DNA from: an uncultured Verrucomicrobiota bacterium | GTDB lineage: Bacteria; Verrucomicrobiota; Verrucomicrobiae; Opitutales; Opitutaceae | DNA length: 5,978 bases | NCBI GenBank assembly: GCA_946482165.1 | Contig: CAMLQS010000317.1 | Location: 1-5,978 of the forward strand | Direction: 5' to 3' | In this document: positions 1 through 5,978 of the stretch, piece by piece | How the letters are laid out: the number at the start of each line of letters is the position of its first letter | Numbering within the stretch: the stretch's first letter is position 1 | Position numbers and translations under genes: made by a program | The notes under the pieces: generated by a model | The model's database searches: none | The model's input: the letters and a program-made list of their open reading frames with translations, nothing else | What the model was told of the DNA's origin: nothing

Positions 1-6
1 CCTTGA

Positions 7-1701
7 TCAGGATTTCTTGGCCTTCTCCGCGCCTTTGCGACTCTGCGTTGAAACCGACTTGGTCTTCTTCGCCTTCACAGCCTTGGCTGCTTTAGCGGCT
101 TTTACGGGCTTGGCGGCGCCCTTCAGCGCCGCGGCGACGAACGCGGTGAAAAGCGGGTGCGGCTGGAGCGGCTTGGACTGGAATTCGGGGTGGAACTGCA
201 CCGCGAGGAAGAAGGGATGGTCCTTCAACTCGACGATCTCGACGAGGTTGCGGCGCGGGTTGATGCCCGAGACCTGGAGGCCGGCGCGCTGGATCTGGCC
301 GACATAGGCGTTGTTGACCTCGAAACGGTGGCGATGGCGCTCGCGGATGCTCTCGGCCTTGTAGGCCTTCGCCGCCTTCGAGCCGGCGGTGAGAGCGCAC
401 TCGTAGCTGCCGAGGCGCATGGTCGCGCCCTTGTCGATGACCTTCTTCTGCTCCTCCATCATGTTGATGACGGGGTGCGGCGTGTTGGCGTCGAACTCGG
501 TGGAGTTGGCGTCCTTCAACTTCAGGACATTGCGGCAAAACTCGATGACCGCGATCTGCAGGCCGAGGCACAGGCCGTAGTAGGGCACCTTGTTTTCGCG
601 GGCGAAGCGGGCGGCGATGATCTTGCCCTCCGTGCCGCGGTCGCCGAAGCCGCCGGGAACGAGGATGCCGGCGAGACCCTTGAGCAGCGCCGTGCCGCCG
701 CGTTTCTCCAGATCCTCGGCGTCGACCCGCACGATCTCGACCTTGGCGTTGTTCGCGATGCCGGCGTGGGTGACCGATTCGTAGACGGATTTGTAGGCGT
801 CCTGGAGCTCGATGTATTTGCCGACCACGCCGATCCGAACGGTGTGCGCGGGGTTGTTGATCCGGCGCGCGAGCTCGGCCCAGACGTTGCGCTCGGGCTG
901 GGGTTTGTTGAGGCCGAAGAGGTCGACGACGAGCTGGTCGAGACCCTCTTTTTGAAGCGCGACCGGAAGCTCGTAGATCGACTTCACGTCGGAGCACTCG
1001 ATGACCGCCTTCACAGGCACGTTGCAAAACATGGACAACTTGTCGCGCAGGCCCATCTCGAGCGGGTGCTCGGTGCGGCACACCAGCACATGCGGCTGAA
1101 TGCCGATCTCGCGCAGTTTTGCGACGGATTGTTGCGTCGGCTTGGTCTTCAGTTCGCCGGCGGCGGCAAGATAAGGCACGAGCGTGACGTGCAGGAAAAC
1201 GACATCGCGCGGTCCTTGCTCGAGCGCAAATTGGCGCAGCGCCTCAAGGAAGGGCAGGCCCTCGATGTCGCCCGTGGTGCCGCCGATCTCGGTGATGAGC
1301 ACGTCCACGTCCTTCGCGGCGACGGTGATGCGCTCCTTGATCTCGTTGGTGACATGCGGGATCACCTGCACCGTCTTGCCGAGGTAGGCGCCGCGACGCT
1401 CCTTTTGAATCACGCTCTCGTAAACCTGCCCCGAGCTGAGGCTGTTGACGCGGGAAAGTTTTCCGCTCGTGAAACGCTCGTAGTGGCCAAGGTCGAGGTC
1501 CGTCTCGGCGCCATCCTCGAGAACATAAACCTCGCCGTGCTGGTAGGGACTCATCGTGCCCGGGTCGACGTTGAGGTAGGGATCGAACTTCTGAATTCGC
1601 ACCGTCAAGCCGCGCATCTCCAGCAACGCGCCGAGGGCGGCGGCCGTCAGGCCTTTGCCCAGCGAGGAGACGACTCCGCCGGTGACGAAAATATACTTCA
1701 T
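7..1701 (-). CDS. pyrG: CTP synthase (glutamine-hydrolysing)
   Basis: Catalyses the last step of de novo CTP synthesis in the cytosol: ATP-dependent amination of UTP with ammonia from glutamine. The 564-residue protein starts at the family-typical MKYIFVTGG. The synthetase domain (about 1-266) shows the P-loop region [10 protein letters not shown] (8-17), [13 protein letters not shown] (38-50) and [11 protein letters not shown] (138-148). The class I glutaminase domain (about 288-525) shows GGFGDRG (350-356), nucleophile Cys378 in [16 protein letters not shown] (455-463) and the His504/Glu506 pair in FHPEF. The reading frame is open further upstream, but those residues match nothing in the family, so I start at 1701. 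The codon has no Shine-Dalgarno sequence. Usual family length is about 535-550 residues; the excess is a Lys/Ala-rich tail (about 528-564) after the last conserved segment. The gene is divergent from the lipid genes and probably functionally independent of them. Identification is essentially certain; the tail's role is unknown. Confidence 0.98.
   Translation of the reverse strand: MKYIFVTGGVVSSLGKGLTAAALGALLEMRGLTVRIQKFDPYLNVDPGTMSPYQHGEVYVLEDGAETDLDLGHYERFTSGKLSRVNSLSSGQVYESVIQKERRGAYLGKTVQVIPHVTNEIKERITVAAKDVDVLITEIGGTTGDIEGLPFLEALRQFALEQGPRDVVFLHVTLVPYLAAAGELKTKPTQQSVAKLREIGIQPHVLVCRTEHPLEMGLRDKLSMFCNVPVKAVIECSDVKSIYELPVALQKEGLDQLVVDLFGLNKPQPERNVWAELARRINNPAHTVRIGVVGKYIELQDAYKSVYESVTHAGIANNAKVEIVRVDAEDLEKRGGTALLKGLAGILVPGGFGDRGTEGKIIAARFARENKVPYYGLCLGLQIAVIEFCRNVLKLKDANSTEFDANTPHPVINMMEEQKKVIDKGATMRLGSYECALTAGSKAAKAYKAESIRERHRHRFEVNNAYVGQIQRAGLQVSGINPRRNLVEIVELKDHPFFLAVQFHPEFQSKPLQPHPLFTAFVAAALKGAAKPVKAAKAAKAVKAKKTKSVSTQSRKGAEKAKKS
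25..48 (-). repeat. Three tandem 8-bp units inside the pyrG 3' end
   Basis: Read on the minus strand, three adjacent octamers share the form NCGCRRAG: ACGCAGAG (48-41), TCGCAAAG (40-33) and GCGCGGAG (32-25). They are preceded by GTTTCA and followed by AAGG. The unit length is not a multiple of three, so the encoded peptide (TQSRKGAE) shows no periodicity. From memory, near-identical ACGCAGAG/ACGCAAAG/GCGCAGAG strings occur as dispersed intergenic repeats in many bacterial genomes, Planctomycetota and Verrucomicrobiota among them. I infer that such a copy was incorporated into the end of pyrG. The tandem pattern is seen directly; membership of a dispersed family is not verified. Confidence 0.55.
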
Positions 1702-1871
1702 CGGAAAGGCATATGGATCGGCGGGAAAGGGAGACAAGACAAAGGTCCGCCGCCCGGATATCCGTCTCGCAAGCTCCGGCCTGCAAACACCTTGCTTTCC
1801 GCGACAACTCCGGAGGGAAATCGGCGCACGTCGGTTGAAGGTCCGCGCCACCCGCATAGCCTCGCCGCCGC
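1702..1871. promoter_or_regulatory. Divergent intergenic region between pyrG and the lipid gene set
   Basis: This 170-bp stretch separates two outward-facing starts, so it must carry the leader of both genes and very likely both promoters. For pyrG, the only arrangement I could find with 17-bp spacing is TTGCAG (minus strand of 1781-1786) and GGATAT (minus strand of 1758-1763); both are poor matches to sigma70 boxes. On the plus strand TTGAAG (1835-1840) has no acceptable -10 partner. A GGAGGG at 1812-1817 lies about 55 bases before the flavoprotein ATG, too far to be its ribosome binding site. A TGATC-N18-TAAGA type site, as used by the singlet-oxygen sigma factor of Rhodobacter, is not present. 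No riboswitch fold was recognised. Confidence 0.5.
1755..1764. repeat. Perfect 10-bp palindrome in the divergent region
   Basis: CGGATATCCG is its own reverse complement and lies near the centre of the intergenic region, 54 bp upstream of the pyrG start and 107 bp upstream of the flavoprotein start. It overlaps the weak pyrG -10 candidate, a position where a dimeric repressor could act. It is short, so chance is a real alternative, and no second copy was seen in the window. Confidence 0.25.
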
Positions 1872-3170
1872 ATGTCCAGCATCGCGATCATCGGCACCGG
1901 CATCGCCGGCATGGGCTCCGCCTATTTCCTGCACCGCCACCACGAGGTCTCTCTCTTCGAGATCAACGACTACGTCGGCGGTCACACCAACACCGTTTGC
2001 GCGCGCGAGCCCGGCACCGGCCGAGAGCTGCCGATCGACACCGGCTTCATGGTTTACAACGAGGCCACCTACCCGCTGCTCACCCGGCTCTTCGCCGAGC
2101 TGCGCGTGCCGGTGAAAAAGACCTCGATGTCCTTCGCCGTCCGCGACGACGCCACCGGCCTTGAGTGGTGCGGCTCCTCGCTCAACCACCTCTTCGCCCA
2201 GCGCCGAAATCTCTTCAACCCGCGCTTCCTCCGCATGCTCTCGGCGGTGAACCGCTTCAACCGCGAAGCCGTCGCCGCGCTCGACGATCCACGCGTCGCG
2301 GAAATCTCGCTGGAGCAGTTCGTGCGCGAGCGCGGCTATGGGCGGGACTTTTTCGATCTCTATCTCGCACCGATGAGCAGCGCCGTCTGGAGCACGCCGC
2401 CCGAGCTCATGCTCACGTTTCCGGCCGCCACGCTGCTGCGCTTTTTCCACAACCACGGCTTCCTCGGCCTCCACACCCAACACCAATGGCTCACCGTCGA
2501 CGGCGGCTCGCGCGAATACCGCGAACGCCTGATCGCGCCGTTTCGCCGCGCCATCCAGGTCGGCATGGGCGCCGCGAAGATTCGCCGCCTCGGAGCCGGT
2601 CGCGGGGTCGAGTTGACCACGACCGACGGCGCCGTGCGGCGTTTTGATCGTGTGATCCTCGCCACCCACGCCGATCAGGCCCTGCGCCTGCTCGACGATC
2701 CCACACCTACCGAGAACCGTCTGCTGGGCGCCTTCGCCTATCAGGCCAACGTTGTCACGCTTCACACCGACGCCTCCGTGCTTCCCCGCGCCCGCCTCGC
2801 GCGAGCATCCTGGAACTACCAGCTCTCGCGCGACGCCGCCGGACGCATCGTGCCCGCCACGCACTATTGGATGAATTCGCTCCAAGGCGTTTCCGACCGC
2901 GAAAATTACTTCGTCACCGTCAATCGCCCCGAGTCCATCGACCCCGCGCGCGTCGTCCGACGCATCGACTACACCCACCCGCTCTTCGACCTCGCCGCCC
3001 TGCGCGCCCAACGCGAACTGCCCAAGCTCAACGAAAGCGCCCGCGGCGCCACCGACACCTTTTTCGCCGGCAGCTACTTCCGCTACGGCTTCCACGAGGA
3101 CGCCTTCCTCAGCGCCTTCCAACTCGCCGAACTTCTGCTCGGTCGGGACCCTTGGCCCGCCGCCGCCTGA
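1872..3170 (+). CDS. FAD-dependent amine-oxidase-like protein (COG2907 type), lipid-modification cluster
   Basis: A 432-residue soluble flavoprotein. The N-terminal Rossmann FAD fold has GTGIAG (8-13), acidic Glu30 at the end of the second strand and GGHT (36-39). Family-typical blocks follow: [13 protein letters not shown] (56-68), PMSSAVWS (167-174), VDGGSREY (209-216), the second dinucleotide-site segment ATHADQ (264-269), YWMNSLQG (332-339) and the C-terminal FAD closure [14 protein letters not shown] (398-411). No signal peptide or membrane helix is evident. The start is forced: an in-frame TAG lies at 1857-1859 with no other start codon between, and there is no Shine-Dalgarno sequence. 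Relatives sit beside DUF1365 and cyclopropane-synthase-family genes, and plant cyclopropane synthases carry a similar FAD domain fused to the N-terminus of the methyltransferase. I infer oxidation or reduction of a methylated acyl chain; the exact reaction is unknown. Despite the fold name, an amine substrate is not implied. Confidence 0.9.
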   Translation: MSSIAIIGTGIAGMGSAYFLHRHHEVSLFEINDYVGGHTNTVCAREPGTGRELPIDTGFMVYNEATYPLLTRLFAELRVPVKKTSMSFAVRDDATGLEWCGSSLNHLFAQRRNLFNPRFLRMLSAVNRFNREAVAALDDPRVAEISLEQFVRERGYGRDFFDLYLAPMSSAVWSTPPELMLTFPAATLLRFFHNHGFLGLHTQHQWLTVDGGSREYRERLIAPFRRAIQVGMGAAKIRRLGAGRGVELTTTDGAVRRFDRVILATHADQALRLLDDPTPTENRLLGAFAYQANVVTLHTDASVLPRARLARASWNYQLSRDAAGRIVPATHYWMNSLQGVSDRENYFVTVNRPESIDPARVVRRIDYTHPLFDLAALRAQRELPKLNESARGATDTFFAGSYFRYGFHEDAFLSAFQLAELLLGRDPWPAAA

Positions 3171-3208
3171 GCGCACTCCCCCTCTCTCGCCTCCCCAGTG
3201 AGGGGTTT

Positions 3209-3230
3209 CCCGCCGCGGCGCCGGGCTTTT
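3209..3230 (+). terminator. Possible weak intrinsic terminator or attenuator after the flavoprotein gene
   Basis: In the 173-bp spacer between the flavoprotein stop and the DUF1365 start, CCCG (3209-3212) can pair with CGGG (3222-3225). Two further inner pairs are possible around a one-base mismatch, and the hairpin is followed by C and four T residues (3227-3230). Just upstream, CCCCTC (3179-3184) can pair with GAGGGG (3200-3205), followed by TTT. Both are short and the T tracts are poor, so partial termination or plain GC-rich coincidence are equally possible. No ORF or ncRNA was recognised in the spacer. Confidence 0.25.
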
Positions 3231-3343
3231 CCCCATCCGCCATCCAGCCGGCGCCCACTTGTTCGCGCGCCCGCCAGTTGCGCGCAGGCCCAAACCGCGC
3301 TTCTTGCGCGAGCCGCCCACCCGCTCCACGCCGCCGCCCTCGC

Positions 3344-4252
3344 ATGACATCCCGGCTCTACGAATGCCAAGTGACGCACGCCCGGTTCGCACCGCGGCGG
3401 CACCGTTTCTCATATCGCATCTTCATGCTCGCGGTAGACCTCGACGAGTTGCCCGCGATCGACCGCAGGCTGCGGCTTTTTTCCCACAATCGGCGCGGCC
3501 TCTATTCTTTTCGCGAAGCCGACTACTTGCCGCTCACGGAGCCCGCGCACAACTCCATCGCCCCCGCGCCTTCCCTATCTCCCGCCGCCGCCGACTCCGC
3601 TCCGGCACTAACCGGCGCTTCGCTCAAGACCCGCGCACTTGCCCTCCTCGCCGCGCGCGGCATCCCCCTGCCCGCCACCACGCGGGTCGAGCTCGTCACG
3701 CTGCCGCGCATCATCGGATATCTGTTCAACCCGGTTTCCTTCTATTTTTTCCGTGACGAATCCGGCGCGTGCCTCGCGGCGATCACCGAGGTGACCAACA
3801 CCTTCCGCGAGGTGAAGCCCTACGTGCTCGGGCCGGGCTGCCTGCACCCTTCCACGAGCCCCGGCGGCGAAGTCCAGCTCCAGCTCAGAGTGCCGAAACA
3901 TTTCTACGTTTCCCCCTTCTCCGACGTCGACGTGGCTTTCGACTTTCGCCTTCGCCCGCCGGGGGAGAAACTTTCCGTCCGTATCGACGACTACGTCGGC
4001 TCCGAGCGCACCCTGGCCAGCGTCCTTGTCGGCTCGGCCGTTCCGCTTACCGACCGCCGGCTGGCCTGGTTTTCGTTCAAGTATCCACTGCTCACCCTGC
4101 GCGTAATCGCGCTGATCCATTGGCACGCGCTGCGGCTCTACCTGAAAAACATCCCTTGGTTCCCCAAGGCCGCGCGCCCCGCCGACCAGCGCGACCTCTA
4201 CCGTCCGCACACCTCCCTCTCTCCCCGCCCGAACTCTCCTGCCGCGCCATGA
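3344..4252 (+). CDS. DUF1365 family protein, lipid-modification cluster
   Basis: A 302-residue member of DUF1365 (COG3496). The opening MTSRLYECQVTHARFAP with HRFSYRIFML (20-29) is the typical family start, which fixes the ATG at 3344 although the frame is open far upstream. Further conserved blocks are VELVTLPRIIGYLFNPVSFY (115-134), EVTNTFRE (149-156), KHFYVSPF (185-192) and LIHWHALRLYLKNIPWFPK (257-275). The hydrophobic, aromatic C-terminal part suggests membrane-surface contact, but no clear transmembrane helix or signal peptide is seen. Residues about 66-92 form a Pro/Ala/Ser-rich low-complexity insert that I do not expect in typical members. The gene ends in an ATGA overlap with the methyltransferase gene, implying coupled translation and joint function. 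The family is genetically tied to fatty-acid methylation and furan fatty acid formation in other bacteria, but its chemistry is not deducible here. No Shine-Dalgarno sequence precedes the start. Confidence 0.92.
   Translation: MTSRLYECQVTHARFAPRRHRFSYRIFMLAVDLDELPAIDRRLRLFSHNRRGLYSFREADYLPLTEPAHNSIAPAPSLSPAAADSAPALTGASLKTRALALLAARGIPLPATTRVELVTLPRIIGYLFNPVSFYFFRDESGACLAAITEVTNTFREVKPYVLGPGCLHPSTSPGGEVQLQLRVPKHFYVSPFSDVDVAFDFRLRPPGEKLSVRIDDYVGSERTLASVLVGSAVPLTDRRLAWFSFKYPLLTLRVIALIHWHALRLYLKNIPWFPKAARPADQRDLYRPHTSLSPRPNSPAAP
4249..4252 (+). other. ATGA stop-start overlap
   Basis: The ATG of the methyltransferase gene (4249-4251) overlaps the TGA of the DUF1365 gene (4250-4252). This is the usual arrangement for termination-reinitiation coupling and is meaningful here because no Shine-Dalgarno sequence precedes the ATG. 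It supports a shared transcript and matched amounts of the two proteins. Confidence 0.85.
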
Positions 4253-5565
4253 CCGATCCAGCCAACGTCCTCGACGCCGACTCCACGCTCCTCTCCGCGA
4301 CCGGCAACTGCGGCCCGCTCTGCCGTCGCATGGTCTTCGCCTCCCTCCGCGACATGCGGCTGGGCCACCTGCTCATGCATCTGCCCGAGGGCGCCTCGGT
4401 CGAGTTTGGGTCCGCGCCCGACGCCCGCGCCCGCAGCCTGCCTGGCGGACTCTCCGCTTCCGCCGTCATCCGCGTTCGCCGCCCCGTGTTCTTCAGCAAA
4501 TGCGTCCTCTCCGGCGACATCGGCTTCGCCGAAGCCTACCTCGACGGCGACTGGGACACCCCCGACCTGGCCAGCTTGATCGCCTGGTTTATTCTCAACG
4601 TCGAACACGCCCCCACCCTCTCCGGCTCGCGCCGGAAAAACGGCCGCGCCTTCTTCATCAACTGGCTCCGCCTCGCCAACCGGCTCGGCCACCTCCTCCG
4701 GCCCAACTCCCGCGCCCTCGCCCGCCGCAACATCGCCGAGCACTACGATCTCTCCAACGAGTTCTTCGCCCTCTGGCTGGACCCCTCGATGATGTATTCC
4801 AGCGCGCGCTGGCCCGCCGAAGCGCCCGACCTCCCGCTCGAGGCCGCGCAACGCGAGAAAAACGAGGCTCTCTGCCGCTCCCTCCGCATTCGCCCGACCG
4901 ACCGCGTGCTTGAGATCGGCACCGGCTGGGGCGGCTGGAGTATCCACGCCGCCGCTACGCACGGCTGCCGCGTCACCACTCTCACGATTTCTCGCCAGCA
5001 ATACGAGCTCGCCCGCCGCCGCGTCGCCGACGCCGGCCTCTCCGATCGCGTGAACGTCCGCCTCGAGGACTACCGCGAGCACGCCGGCCGCTACGACAAG
5101 ATCGTCTCCATCGAGATGATGGAGGCCCTCGGACACGACTACCTGCCGGCCTACTGCGACATCCTCGCCGCCCGACTCAAGCCCGAGGGCCTGCTCGCCC
5201 TCCAGTTCATCACCTGCCCCGACCACCGCTACGAAGAGCTGCGCCGCGGCGTGGACTTTATCCAGAAACACGTCTTCCCCGGCTCGCTTCTTCTCTCGCT
5301 CAACCGCGTCAACGAGCAGCTCGCCCGCGCCGGCGGCTTCCAGCTTCACCGCATCGAGGATATCGGCCCCGACTACGGCCGCACCCTGCGCCTCTGGCGC
5401 GAGACCTTCGAGGCCCGCCGCGAACAAGTCCTCGGACTCGGCTTCGACGAGCGCTTCCTCCGCAAATGGCGCTACTACCTCGCCTACTGCGAAGCCGCCT
5501 TTTCCATGCGCCACATCTCGGTCGTGCAGACCTTGCACACCCGCCCCAACAACCTCGCGTTCTGA
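4249..5565 (+). CDS. Cyclopropane-fatty-acyl-phospholipid synthase family SAM methyltransferase
   Basis: A 438-residue COG2230 protein expected to transfer a methyl group from S-adenosylmethionine to the double bond of unsaturated acyl chains in membrane phospholipids. The N-terminal domain shows SGDIGFAEAYLDGDWDTPDL (88-107). The linker leads into NIAEHYDLSNEFFALWLDPS (161-180). SAM motif I is VLEIGTGWGGW (220-230), followed by LTISRQQYELA (245-255), VSIEMMEALG (286-295), DFIQKHVFPG (336-345), GPDYGRTL (373-380) and WRYYLAYCEAAF (407-418). By eye, Glu292 and Tyr376 match catalytic-site Glu and Tyr of E. coli Cfa, while the Cys139 position is Ser185 and the His266 position is Gln319 (ALQFITCPD). 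It is longer than E. coli Cfa (382 residues). It is soluble, probably membrane-peripheral. The start is chosen by the ATGA overlap. Product could be a cyclopropane, methyl-branched or methylated-unsaturated chain; family certain, product not. Confidence 0.93.
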   Translation: MTDPANVLDADSTLLSATGNCGPLCRRMVFASLRDMRLGHLLMHLPEGASVEFGSAPDARARSLPGGLSASAVIRVRRPVFFSKCVLSGDIGFAEAYLDGDWDTPDLASLIAWFILNVEHAPTLSGSRRKNGRAFFINWLRLANRLGHLLRPNSRALARRNIAEHYDLSNEFFALWLDPSMMYSSARWPAEAPDLPLEAAQREKNEALCRSLRIRPTDRVLEIGTGWGGWSIHAAATHGCRVTTLTISRQQYELARRRVADAGLSDRVNVRLEDYREHAGRYDKIVSIEMMEALGHDYLPAYCDILAARLKPEGLLALQFITCPDHRYEELRRGVDFIQKHVFPGSLLLSLNRVNEQLARAGGFQLHRIEDIGPDYGRTLRLWRETFEARREQVLGLGFDERFLRKWRYYLAYCEAAFSMRHISVVQTLHTRPNNLAF

Positions 5566-5607
5566 GCGACCGCGACGCCCTCCGCGCCTCCACTCCGCCA
5601 CCCCGCC

Positions 5608-5978
5608 ATGTTCGCCCTGCGTCTCCTCTTCTCCGCCGTCCTGATCGGCATGCTCGGAGTGATCGGCTGGGCCAGCTCGCAGTGCCCCCTTTTCGAAATC
5701 CCTCGCGAGGTGCTCACCCATCCGTGGTTCGTCGCCACGCTGCTCGACGCCTACCTCGCCTTCGTCGCGTTCTGGGTCTGGGTCGCCTGGAAGGAAGGTC
5801 GGCCCGCCGCCCGCGTGATCTGGCTCTTCGCCATCCTCCTCTGGGGCAACCCCGCCATCGCGATATACATGCTCCGCGAGATCGCCCGTGCGCGACGCGA
5901 GGGCGGCGGGCTCGACGCGGTCTTCACCCGCCGCCGCCCCGGCGATGTTCTCCTGCCGTCCGTCCTGCTCGGCCTCGC
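5608..5978 (+). CDS. DUF1475-like small integral membrane protein (partial, runs off window)
   Basis: The first 123 codons are visible; the stop lies beyond the window. The ATG is the only possible start: the frame is closed by the preceding gene's TGA at 5563-5565 and contains no other ATG, GTG or TTG before 5608. No Shine-Dalgarno sequence is present. Hydrophobic helices are predicted at about residues 4-22, 42-62 and 69-89, with a fourth beginning near 114. A basic loop (RARREGGG, then TRRRPGD, about 94-113) would be cytoplasmic by the positive-inside rule. The segment HPWFVATLLDAYLAFVAFWV (38-57), then WVAWKEG (58-64), resembles my memory of DUF1475 proteins of bacteria and plants (family name from recall, not a search). 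It follows the methyltransferase gene by 42 bp and is probably co-transcribed. Function unknown; a membrane partner of the lipid-modifying enzymes is an inference from position. Confidence 0.7.
   Translation, partial: MFALRLLFSAVLIGMLGVIGWASSQCPLFEIPREVLTHPWFVATLLDAYLAFVAFWVWVAWKEGRPAARVIWLFAILLWGNPAIAIYMLREIARARREGGGLDAVFTRRRPGDVLLPSVLLGL

Noticed and set aside
1715..1739. GGATC ... CAAGA as a possible singlet-oxygen ECF sigma promoter.
   Set aside because: Both boxes mismatch TGATC and TAAGA and the spacing is 15 rather than 18 bases.
1702..1857. A longer pyrG start adding 52 residues upstream of MKYIFVTGG.
   Set aside because: The added residues are Arg/Pro-rich and unlike any CTP synthase N-terminus; the family start at 1701 aligns exactly.
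157..2115. A 652-codon plus-strand open frame covering most of pyrG antisense.
   Set aside because: It lies opposite a certain pyrG, runs into another frame of the flavoprotein gene and shows low-complexity composition with no recognisable domain. It is a by-product of the codon bias.
3265..3285. GCGCGC inverted pair with a 9-base loop as a structured RNA or terminator.
   Set aside because: Self-complementary CG-repeat strings are expected in DNA of this composition, and no T tract follows.
2867..3343. A longer DUF1365 gene starting within the flavoprotein gene.
   Set aside because: The upstream residues are an Arg/Pro-rich shadow of the flavoprotein gene, whereas the ATG at 3344 gives the typical DUF1365 N-terminus.
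1698..3413. A 571-codon minus-strand open frame opposite the flavoprotein gene.
   Set aside because: Gly/Glu/Ala/Val-rich shadow of the real gene, with no family motif; it also overlaps the pyrG start region.
5563..5607. Possible read-through fusion of the methyltransferase and the membrane protein, since both share one frame with only the TGA between them.
   Set aside because: Frame sharing happens by chance one time in three, and no recoding signal or selenocysteine-type element was recognised after the TGA.
4198..5721. A 507-codon minus-strand open frame opposite the methyltransferase gene.
   Set aside because: Same shadow effect: long GEVA-type low-complexity translation with no domain.

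Overview
The window is G+C-rich chromosomal DNA from a bacterium. It holds four complete protein-coding genes and one that runs off the right edge. I see no rRNA, tRNA, CRISPR array, transposase or phage gene. No taxonomic marker is decisive. The strong C-ending codon preference, Ala/Lys-rich protein tails, absence of Shine-Dalgarno sequences and an ACGCAGAG-type dispersed repeat would suit a high-GC Verrucomicrobiota (Opitutales-like) genome, but that is a low-confidence inference.

Left part (7-1701, minus strand): pyrG, CTP synthase, with all catalytic signatures. It carries an extra Lys/Ala-rich C-terminal tail of about 37 residues. The last part of that tail is encoded by three tandem 8-bp units (25-48) that look like a captured copy of a dispersed genomic repeat.

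Middle (1702-1871): a 170-bp divergent intergenic region that must hold the start signals for pyrG and for the rightward gene set. It contains a perfect 10-bp palindrome but no convincing consensus promoter.

Right part (1872-5978, plus strand): four same-direction genes forming a membrane-lipid modification module. They are a flavin amine-oxidase-like protein (COG2907 type), a DUF1365 protein, a cyclopropane-fatty-acid-synthase-family SAM methyltransferase, and the start of a small membrane protein resembling DUF1475. The DUF1365 and methyltransferase genes overlap by ATGA. The DUF1475-like gene follows after 42 bp. The flavoprotein gene is set apart from the next gene by a 173-bp spacer with terminator-like hairpins.

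Families of this set recur together in proteobacteria and mycobacteria, where related proteins methylate and then desaturate, oxidise or reduce acyl chains already in phospholipids. The likely overall role is S-adenosylmethionine-dependent methylation of unsaturated phospholipid acyl chains followed by redox tailoring. The exact product (cyclopropane, branched methyl, furan or something else) cannot be read from sequence. The methyltransferase lacks the His expected at one bicarbonate-site position of classical cyclopropane synthase, so a non-cyclopropane product deserves consideration.
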